From positions 1 to 64,000 of the forward strand of contig JAUICK010000011.1 of the NCBI GenBank assembly GCA_030427865.1: 64,000 nucleotides of DNA, written 5' to 3'. A program made the position numbers and the translations under genes. Of this stretch, positions 1-6,566 are shown piece after piece; positions within the stretch are counted from its first letter, which is position 1, and the number at the start of each line of letters is the position of its first letter. This stretch comes from Bacteroidia bacterium (lineage in GTDB: Bacteria > Bacteroidota > Bacteroidia > Flavobacteriales > Flavobacteriaceae). Below the pieces are notes generated by a model. The model made no database searches, was not told where the DNA came from, and was given only the letters and a program-made list of their open reading frames with translations.

Positions 1-977
1 TAATAGTTGGTGGTTTTGATGGTGTATATGAGTTTTCTAAAAACTTTAGAAATGAAGGAATGGACAGAACGCACAATCCAGAATTTACAGCCATGGAAAT
101 CTATGTTTCTTACAAAGATTACAATTGGATGATGGATTTCTGTGAGCGTTTGTTAGAACATTGTGCTACTGCTGTAAACGGAACTTCAGAAGCTACTTTT
201 GGCGAACATAAAATCAATTTTAAAGCGCCTTATAAGAGAATTTCAATGCGTGATTCTATTTTAGAATTCACAGGTTTTGATATTTACAACAAAACTGAAG
301 ATGAAATTAGAGCTGCAGCAAAATCAATGAATATCGAAGTTGATGAAACTATGGGGAAAGGAAAATTAATTGATGAAATTTTTGGTGAAAAATGTGAAGG
401 AAACTACATTCAGCCAACTTTTATTACAGATTACCCAAAGGAAATGAGTCCACTTTGTAAGGAACACAGAACAAACCCAGAATTAACAGAACGTTTTGAG
501 TTGATGGTGTGTGGTAAAGAAATTGCCAATGCGTATTCTGAATTGAATGACCCAATTGACCAACGTGAGCGTTTTGAACATCAATTAAAATTAGCGCAAA
601 AAGGTGATGATGAAGCTACAGAATTTATAGACCATGATTTTTTACGTGCATTAGAATATGGAATGCCTCCAACTTCTGGAATGGGAATTGGAATGGATAG
701 ATTAATTATGTTTTTAACCAATAATCAATCTATACAAGAAGTATTGTTCTTCCCACAAATGAGACCAGAAAAGAAAGCTCCTGCTGTAGAATTGAATGAT
801 GAAGAAAAAGCAGTGTTAGCAATTATCACGAAAGCAGAAAAAATTGATTTATCAGCATTGAAAACACAATCTGGTTTATCTAATAAAAAATGGGACAAAA
901 CCATAAAAGGCTTAACTAAAAAAGAAGTTGCTAAAGTTTCTAAAACGGATGAAGGTTTGTTTGTAGAAGCTTTATAA
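1..977 (+). CDS. lysS: Lysyl-tRNA synthetase, class II (3' part)
   Basis: The gene enters from the left edge; the reading frame is open from base 3, so about 325 C-terminal residues are visible. The enzyme charges tRNA-Lys with lysine in the cytoplasm. The visible part begins in the catalytic core with RNEGMDRTHNPEF, the class II motif 2 region, and contains motif 3 as GMGIGMDRLIMF near visible residue 225. After the usual FFPQMRPE ending of the catalytic domain there is an extra tail of about 65 residues rich in Lys, as remembered for Bacteroidetes LysRS. A hairpin with a T-run follows, so the gene probably ends its transcript here. The true start lies outside the window. Confidence 0.95.
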   Translation, partial: IVGGFDGVYEFSKNFRNEGMDRTHNPEFTAMEIYVSYKDYNWMMDFCERLLEHCATAVNGTSEATFGEHKINFKAPYKRISMRDSILEFTGFDIYNKTEDEIRAAAKSMNIEVDETMGKGKLIDEIFGEKCEGNYIQPTFITDYPKEMSPLCKEHRTNPELTERFELMVCGKEIANAYSELNDPIDQRERFEHQLKLAQKGDDEATEFIDHDFLRALEYGMPPTSGMGIGMDRLIMFLTNNQSIQEVLFFPQMRPEKKAPAVELNDEEKAVLAIITKAEKIDLSALKTQSGLSNKKWDKTIKGLTKKEVAKVSKTDEGLFVEAL

Positions 978-1059
978 GACACATTTCTGTCATTCCTGCT
1001 TAATCAGAAATCCATATAATTAATACATAGAGATTCTTTTTATTACAAGAATAAAAACT

Positions 1060-1093
1060 AAAGGAATTAAAGAGATTTAGTTCCTTTTTTTTG
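1060..1093 (+). terminator. Intrinsic terminator after lysS
   Basis: AAAGGAA at 1060-1066 can pair with TTCCTTT at 1081-1087, and the stem is followed by a continuous T-run. It sits 80 bases after the lysS stop and before the next plus-strand gene. Confidence 0.6.
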
Positions 1094-1147
1094 TATCTAA
1101 AATTTTACAACTATATTCGTTAACAGCAACCAAAATCAACAAATAAC

Positions 1148-2196
1148 ATGTACACTAAAAAGGTATACAAAACCAAAGACATGATAAAGTGGACTCGTTT
1201 TGAGACTATTTTCTTCATTATATTTTCATCTATTATTGTGGGTATTTACTTCTTTTTTGATTTGCATTGGCTAAAAATACCTTGGACTCCGATTGCTTTA
1301 ATTGGTACAGCTGTTGCTTTTGTTATTGGTTTTCAAAATAACTCTGCTTATGGAAGAATTTGGGAAGCTAGAAAAATTTGGGGAGGTATTGTAAACACAT
1401 CCAGAACTTTTGGAATGTTTGTACAAGATATGGTTACTAATGAACACGCCATAGAAAAACAAACAGATGCATCTCTCAAAAAAGAAATAAAAACACTTAC
1501 TTACAGGCATATTGCTTGGATGAATGCTTTACGCCATGCTATGAGAACTCAAAAGCCTTGGGAAACCGTAATGATGGAAAAGGCGAACCAAGATTGGAGC
1601 CAAATGATTCAGCCTCCAGAATGGAAAGTTAATCTCGAAGAAGATTTAAAACCATATTTATCTGATACAGACCTGAAAAAAACAACAAACAAACAGCTTT
1701 ATTATATTTACAATCGCATCATTTGCGCCACTTAAAAGAAAAAGGAATTATTTGGGAATTCTCTTTTTTAAATTTAGAAACGGTTGTTCAAGAATTATTT
1801 ACGTTACAAGGAAAATCAGAACGTATTAAAAATTTTCCTTATCCAAGGCATTTTGCAACCTTAAACCATTATTTTATGTGGGTTTTTGTTTTGGTTTTGC
1901 GTTTAGCTATTGTACCACAATTTGCTGAAATCGGGCAAGAAATTAGTAGCATAAATGCAATAATTGGAAAGTATTTTATGTGGTTAGCCATTCCGTTTTA
2001 TGTTGCAGTAGCTTGGATTTTTCATACCATGGAAAAAATTGGAAGAACAGGAGAAAATCCATTTGAAGGTTCTGCAAACGATGTTCCTATATCTACCATA
2101 GCAAGAGGAATAGAAATTGATTTACGCCAAAATTTAGGAGAAAAGAATAATGAGATTCCAGACCAACATCCTGTAATTTATGATACCCAGATGTAA
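1148..2196 (+). pseudogene. Bestrophin-family chloride channel, interrupted by a 1-base frameshift
   Basis: Two adjacent open segments in different frames (1148-1735 and the frame containing 1723-2196) together spell one bestrophin/YneE-type membrane channel of about 349 residues, the normal family length. The first part has two hydrophobic segments (residues about 20-42 and 48-68) and the family stretch IGFQNNSAYGRIWEARK. The second has QGKSERIKNFPYPRHFA and a GENPFEG motif near the end, both typical of the family. The frames join if one A is added to the A7 run at 1676-1682, which restores DLKKNNKQTALLYLQSHHLR. Bestrophins form pentameric anion channels. This could be a true lesion, a homopolymer sequencing error, or a product made by slippage; the sequence cannot decide. 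Confidence 0.85.
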
Positions 2197-2270
2197 TAGT
2201 TTCGTTTGTTTCTAAAAAGAAAATATTCAAGATTTCAATTAAAATAATCTATAGAATAAAGTTTAAAAAA

Positions 2271-2696
2271 ATGAAAAAATTACTAAAAGTAATTACAGTT
2301 TTAATATTGTTAACTATTATCTCTTGTGAAAGTGATGAAAATGTTGAAAATGGAATTAAAACTAACCTCAAAAGTGTATTTGATTGTGATTTAAACACAA
2401 ATCCTATTTCTACAGGTATATGTTTAGATGGTGCAACATCAGTATTACCGAATGAAATAATAACTTACGCAAGTAAATCTACTTTTGATTATTCTGAAAT
2501 ATTATGGACTATCGAATCAGGAAATATTGAAATAATAAAAATTGAAAACACAATTGTAGATGGATTTAATAAATCTATAGCCACAATTAAATTCAATTCC
2601 AATTTTTCAGGAGGAAGTTTAAAAGTTAAAGCAAATTTAAAAAATAACCTTGGTTCAGCTGGTATTTCTAACTATCAAATTGAATTAGGAAACTAA
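2271..2696 (+). CDS. Small lipoprotein with a PKD-like fold
   Basis: 141 residues. The N-terminus is a lipoprotein signal: basic MKK, hydrophobic core, lipobox ending ...TIISC, with the lipidated Cys at about residue 19 followed by acidic residues ESDEN. The mature part is rich in Ser, Asn and Ile with alternating beta-strand character, and segments such as ILWTIESGN and SLKVKANLKNNLG resemble PKD/Ig-like domains of Bacteroidetes surface proteins. No catalytic motif is visible. It stands alone between the bestrophin remnant and the oppositely oriented rsmG. Specific function unknown. Confidence 0.65.
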   Translation: MKKLLKVITVLILLTIISCESDENVENGIKTNLKSVFDCDLNTNPISTGICLDGATSVLPNEIITYASKSTFDYSEILWTIESGNIEIIKIENTIVDGFNKSIATIKFNSNFSGGSLKVKANLKNNLGSAGISNYQIELGN

Positions 2697-2760
2697 TAAC
2701 ATAGCATAACTAATATTATACAAAACGTTAGCGAACCATACCAAAAAACAATCAAAAAGC

Positions 2761-3387
2761 CTACTTAAACTTCAACCCCAAATGCACCACTTTTTTAGTT
2801 TCAAAAAAGGGTTCATCAAAATATTCTGGTAAATTATAAATGGCAGCAGAAGTGTATTTTTGTAGTTCTTCGGTTAAATCTCCACCTTTTAAATAGAGAA
2901 TTCCGTTTTTTAAATCGTGGTTTTGTTTTTTAGCAATTTTACCTTTATTCCAGCGTACAAAAGTTTCCATTTGCGCTACTGCTCTACTTACTATAAAATC
3001 GTAGGTATCTTTTATATCTTCTACTCTTCCGTGAGTGGTTTTTACATTTTCTAAACCTAAACCAGCAACCACTTCATCAACAACTTTTATTTTTTTTCCA
3101 ATAGAATCTACCAAATGAAATTGCGTTTCTGGAAATAAAATTGCTAACGGAATTCCAGGAAAACCACCACCAGTACCCACATCCATTACTTTTGCTTTAG
3201 GTTTAAACTGCATCACTTTAGCAATACCCAAAGAATGCAAAACATGGCGTAAATACAACTCGTCTATATCTTTTCTTGAAACTACATTTATTTTTAAATT
3301 CCAATCTTCATACAATTCTTGTAATTTAGAAAATTGTGCAACTTGTGTTTCTGATAAATTTTTAAAATATTTGTGTATAATTTCCAT
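2761..3387 (-). CDS. rsmG: 16S rRNA (guanine527-N7)-methyltransferase RsmG
   Basis: About 208 residues, the usual GidB/RsmG length. It methylates N7 of G527 in 16S rRNA using S-adenosylmethionine. The Rossmann motif I is VMDVGTGGGFPGIPLAI near residue 70, preceded by the family stretch NVVSRKDIDELYLRHVLHSL; the family residue pattern SRAVAQ lies near 135. The codon at 3388-3390 is TTG and the next is ATG at 3387, so the ATG is taken as start. It is a single gene convergent with the lipoprotein on its left and divergent from the desaturase on its right. Confidence 0.92.
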   Translation of the reverse strand: MEIIHKYFKNLSETQVAQFSKLQELYEDWNLKINVVSRKDIDELYLRHVLHSLGIAKVMQFKPKAKVMDVGTGGGFPGIPLAILFPETQFHLVDSIGKKIKVVDEVVAGLGLENVKTTHGRVEDIKDTYDFIVSRAVAQMETFVRWNKGKIAKKQNHDLKNGILYLKGGDLTEELQKYTSAAIYNLPEYFDEPFFETKKVVHLGLKFK

Positions 3388-3482
3388 CAAGTATAAAATT
3401 TAGAAATGCAAAAATAGTTATTGTAAATAAACAATTACTAACAAAAACTGACGTTTATCATATAAAGCTATTTCAAAAAGCA

Positions 3483-3490
3483 TATTTTTG
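3483..3490 (+). promoter_or_regulatory. Candidate -7 box for the desaturase gene
   Basis: TATTTTTG matches the Bacteroidetes -7 consensus TAnnTTTG and lies 22 bases before the ATG at 3513, a sensible leader length. No clear TTG/TTTG -33 box is seen at the right distance. Confidence 0.3.
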
Positions 3491-3512
3491 CAAAGTATTA
3501 TCAAACCAATAA

Positions 3513-4604
3513 ATGAAAACATTAAATTTCTCAAGAGTTGACAAGGCAAAGTTTTTTAGAACTTTAAACAAAAGAGTCAATTCTTATTTTAAAGAAAACA
3601 ACATCAAAAGAACAGGAAACTGGAAATTGTATACCAAAGCAATACTAATGTTTTCTTTGTTCTTAGTGCCTTTTATCTTAGTACTAACCATTTCTATGCC
3701 TCAATGGGTTATGGTATTGCTTATGGTAATTACTGGTATTGGAATGGCTGGAGTGGGTATGAATGTAATGCACGATGCAAATCACGAATCATTTTCTAAA
3801 AGAAAATGGGTAAACAAATTAATGGGAAGTAGCATTTACATTCTTGCCGGAAATGTTTACAATTGGAAAGTACAACATAATGTATTACATCACACATTTA
3901 CCAATGTTAAAGATCATGATGAAGATATTGATGCTGGTAGAGTTATTCGATTTTCGCAACATTCTAAATGGTTCAATTTTCATAAATTTCAAAAATATTA
4001 TTCTATTTTTCTTTACGGACTATTAACCATCAATTGGGCAATTACAACAGATATTAAACAAATGCGTAGGTATTTAAAACGTAAACTCTCTTATGGTGAG
4101 TTTCCAAATCCTGCAACAGAATGGACAAAACTGGTCATTTCTAAAATTGCATACTATTCACTTTGGATTGTTTTACCAATTTTAGTTTTAGACGTTGCTT
4201 GGTGGAAAGTTCTTATCGGTTTTTTTGTAATGCATTACACTGCTGGTATGATTTTAAGCCTCGTTTTTCAATTGGCACATATTGTTCCTAAAACAGAAAT
4301 GCCAATTCCAGATAAAGATGGAAATTTAGAACACACTTGGGCAGTCCACCAGTTATATACCACATCTAACTTTGCGCCCAGTAACTGGTTGGTAAACTTC
4401 TATACAGGAGGTTTAAATCATCAAGTTGAACATCATATTTTCCCACACATTTCTCATGTGCATTATGGTAAATTGGCTAAAATTGTAAAAGAAACGGCTA
4501 AAGAATTTAACCTGCCTTACAATGAGTACGAAACAACTCGTAGAGCCATTATAGAGCATTTTAGACATTTGGGCGTTTTGGGTAAAAATCCAGAATTAGC
4601 GTAA
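3513..4604 (+). CDS. Membrane fatty acid desaturase (acyl-lipid/acyl-CoA front-end type)
   Basis: 363 residues. A di-iron membrane enzyme that introduces double bonds into fatty acyl chains. All three histidine boxes are present: HDANHES near residue 89, HNVLHHTFTN near 124, and the third box NHQVEHHIFPHISH near 304, with Gln at the start of the QVEHH group as in delta-6/front-end desaturases. Four or more hydrophobic segments (about 45-65, 70-88, 165-180, 210-250) place it in the inner membrane. No cytochrome b5 domain is fused. A plausible role is adjusting membrane fluidity. The aminotransferase gene follows after 37 bases and could be cotranscribed, although its function is unrelated. Confidence 0.9.
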   Translation: MKTLNFSRVDKAKFFRTLNKRVNSYFKENNIKRTGNWKLYTKAILMFSLFLVPFILVLTISMPQWVMVLLMVITGIGMAGVGMNVMHDANHESFSKRKWVNKLMGSSIYILAGNVYNWKVQHNVLHHTFTNVKDHDEDIDAGRVIRFSQHSKWFNFHKFQKYYSIFLYGLLTINWAITTDIKQMRRYLKRKLSYGEFPNPATEWTKLVISKIAYYSLWIVLPILVLDVAWWKVLIGFFVMHYTAGMILSLVFQLAHIVPKTEMPIPDKDGNLEHTWAVHQLYTTSNFAPSNWLVNFYTGGLNHQVEHHIFPHISHVHYGKLAKIVKETAKEFNLPYNEYETTRRAIIEHFRHLGVLGKNPELA

Positions 4605-4641
4605 ATAAATTACACAACAACGACAACAACTATTTAGTAAA

Positions 4642-5829
4642 ATGACACATCCATTATCGGACAGAATTAACAGCCTGCCTACATCTCAAACTTTGGCAAT
4701 GGCTGCTAAAGCAAGAGAATTAAGAGCAGAAGGTAAAGACATTATTGGTTTAAGTTTAGGTGAGCCTGACTTTAATACACCAGATTTTATCAAAGACGCT
4801 GCTATTGAAGCGATTAACCAAGATTATAATTCTTACACACCAGTTGATGGTTATTTAGAATTAAAAGAAGCTATTTGCGTTAAGTTTAAACGTGATAACG
4901 ATTTAGATTACAAACCGAATCAAGTAGTAGTTTCTACAGGAGCAAAACAATCTATAGCCAATGTTGCTCAAGTATTGTTAAACCCTAATGATGAAGTTTT
5001 ATTACCAGCACCATATTGGGTTAGTTATTCTGCAATTGCTACTTTGTGTGAAGCTACTTTTGTAGAAATTCCTTCTTCTATTGATACTGATTTTAAAATT
5101 ACTCCAGCACAATTAGAAGCAGCAATTACACCTAAAACAAAAATGATTTTCTTTAACTCGCCCAACAATCCAAGTGGAACGATTTATAGTGAAGCAGAAT
5201 ACAGAGCGTTGGCAGCTGTTTTAGAAAAACATCCGCAGATTTTTATTTTATCCGACGAAATTTACGAACATGTAAATTATAATGCCAAACCATTTAGTTT
5301 TGCTGCCATAGAAAGCATGTATCATAGAACCATTACGGTTAATGGATTGGCAAAAGCATTTGCAATGACAGGTTGGAGAATTGGTTATATTGGTGCGCCA
5401 GAGTGGATTGCGAAAGCGTGTACAAAAATGCAAGGACAAATTACTTCTGGAACCAATTGTATAGCGCAAAGAGCTGCAATTACAGCTGTATTAGCACCAG
5501 TTTCTAAAATACAATTTATGGTAGATGAGTTTAAAACCCGTAGAGATATTGTAATTGGTTTACTAAGAGAAATAGATGGTTTTAAAGTAAATGTTCCTGA
5601 AGGTGCTTTTTACGTTTTTCCAGACATCTCTGATTTCTTTGGCAAAACCATTAAAGATGTTAAAATAGAAAATGCCAACGATTTTTCTTTATTTCTTTTA
5701 GAACATGCAAATGTGGCTACGGTTACTGGCGATGCTTTTGGCGCACCAAATTGTATTAGAATTTCTTATGCAGCATCAGAATTGCAAATTCGTGAAGCAA
5801 TTAAGAGAATAGCAGCTGCTTTAAGTTAA
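4642..5829 (+). CDS. Aspartate/aromatic aminotransferase, class I PLP-dependent
   Basis: 395 residues, typical of the fold-type I aminotransferase class Ib/gamma group (AspB/AspC-like). It transfers amino groups between amino acids such as aspartate and 2-oxo acids. Visible motifs: LGEPDFNTP near residue 40, NSPNNPSGTIYS near 172, DEIYEHV near 206, and the PLP-binding lysine in NGLAKAFAMTGWRIGYIG near 233-250; the C-terminal CIRISYAAS carries the substrate-carboxylate Arg. The exact substrate cannot be set from sequence alone; aspartate is most likely. A terminator follows. Confidence 0.88.
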   Translation: MTHPLSDRINSLPTSQTLAMAAKARELRAEGKDIIGLSLGEPDFNTPDFIKDAAIEAINQDYNSYTPVDGYLELKEAICVKFKRDNDLDYKPNQVVVSTGAKQSIANVAQVLLNPNDEVLLPAPYWVSYSAIATLCEATFVEIPSSIDTDFKITPAQLEAAITPKTKMIFFNSPNNPSGTIYSEAEYRALAAVLEKHPQIFILSDEIYEHVNYNAKPFSFAAIESMYHRTITVNGLAKAFAMTGWRIGYIGAPEWIAKACTKMQGQITSGTNCIAQRAAITAVLAPVSKIQFMVDEFKTRRDIVIGLLREIDGFKVNVPEGAFYVFPDISDFFGKTIKDVKIENANDFSLFLLEHANVATVTGDAFGAPNCIRISYAASELQIREAIKRIAAALS

Positions 5830-5874
5830 AAATATAATTTGATTTGTATTAAAACGCAGTTGAGAAAAAATATT

Positions 5875-5904
5875 AAATCCATCTTTTTTAGATGGATTTT
5901 TTTT
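5875..5904 (+). terminator. Intrinsic terminator after the aminotransferase gene
   Basis: AAATCCATCT at 5875-5884 pairs with AGATGGATTT at 5890-5899, followed by a T-run. Perfect 10-bp stem with a short T-rich loop, 45 bases after the stop codon. Confidence 0.75.
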
Positions 5905-6043
5905 ATTTTGGCGTGTTTTTGAAAAAACAAAAACCGCGCTTTCCACTATATCTTTTTTTCATTCTTCAAAAAAGGATGCCGTTTCTATCGCTCACGCAAA
6001 CCTACTTGCTAACAAACTCAAAAAACTATAAGCTCATCTTTTA
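5905..6043. other. Non-coding stretch with degraded repeat-like sequence
   Basis: No ORF is supported. Words such as aaccgcgctttccactat and atcgctcacgcaaacc look like the eroded intergenic repeats seen in many Flavobacteriaceae genomes (recollection, not checked). A related word is present near 38085-38100. Confidence 0.3.
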
Positions 6044-6259
6044 TTAAGCAACCATAAAGATGATAGCTAACATAAAAAAAGACACACGTAAAATCGTACC
6101 TGCTTGACTTTCAATTCTATCTTGGTGATTAAAAATCATCGATTTTATTTTAGATAAAGACTTAGACTTCTCTATTTTTGATAGGTTTTTAATTTCTTGT
6201 TTATATTTTGAAGTTAAAATTCCTCTTTCTTGTACTGTTGTATTTTGTATGTATTTCAT
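6044..6259 (-). CDS. Small protein with a C-terminal membrane helix
   Basis: 71 residues. The first ~50 residues are basic and polar with likely helical character (SKYKQEIKNLSKIEKSKSLSKI); the last ~17 (ILRVSFFMLAIIFMVA) form one hydrophobic segment that ends the protein, so it may be a tail-anchored small membrane protein. No family recognised. It is isolated: its left neighbour is on the other strand, and two terminators lie upstream on the same strand, so it would need its own promoter. Coding status is plausible, not certain. Confidence 0.5.
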   Translation of the reverse strand: MKYIQNTTVQERGILTSKYKQEIKNLSKIEKSKSLSKIKSMIFNHQDRIESQAGTILRVSFFMLAIIFMVA

Positions 6260-6335
6260 GGTATTTGGTTTTGTTGATTATATAAAGTAGACGACATTGT
6301 AAAAAAAATGTTACAAAATATAAATTATAGAAAAT

Positions 6336-6368
6336 ATTAAAAAAGAGCCATTTGTAGTATTTATGGCT
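6336..6368 (-). terminator. Second terminator-like hairpin downstream of the secreted hydrolase
   Basis: AGCCAT at 6346-6351 pairs with ATGGCT at 6363-6368. On the minus strand the stem is followed by a U-run (A-run 6339-6344 on plus). Confidence 0.45.
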
Positions 6369-6404
6369 TTCGAGAATCAGAAAAAAAGTAAAAAAATGGT
6401 TTTA

Positions 6405-6436
6405 TAAAAAAACGCCACTAAAATTTAGTGACGCTT
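6405..6436 (-). terminator. Intrinsic terminator of the secreted hydrolase gene
   Basis: On the minus strand GCGTCACTAAA can fold onto TTTAGTGGCG and is followed by seven U. It lies just past the shifted stop codon at 6480-6482, which supports the idea that the gene originally ended there rather than at 6545. Confidence 0.65.
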
Positions 6437-6479
6437 TTAGAAGACAACTTTTCTTTTTCAATGATATTTTCCCAACTTA

Positions 6480-6566
6480 TTAGTCAATTGTTATGGTATA
6501 ACTCTCGTAAATGCCATTGTACTGAATGGTTAAAATATACAAACCTATTGGCAAATCGGATGTTGC
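6480..6566 (-). other. Out-of-frame tail of the T9SS C-terminal sorting domain
   Basis: Reading the minus strand one frame away from the hydrolase gene gives TSDLPIGLYILTIQYNGI followed by YESYTITID and a TAA at 6480-6482. This is the standard ending of a type A T9SS sorting domain (motif LPxGLYxL and a final beta strand). It would join the hydrolase frame if one base were added around 6561-6566. Confidence 0.8.

Noticed and set aside
1676..1684. Programmed -1 frameshift in the bestrophin gene
   Set aside because: In the zero frame the site reads CTG AAA AAA ACA, so the X XXY YYZ pattern fails at the first base; no stimulatory stem is evident. A plain A7 indel is simpler.
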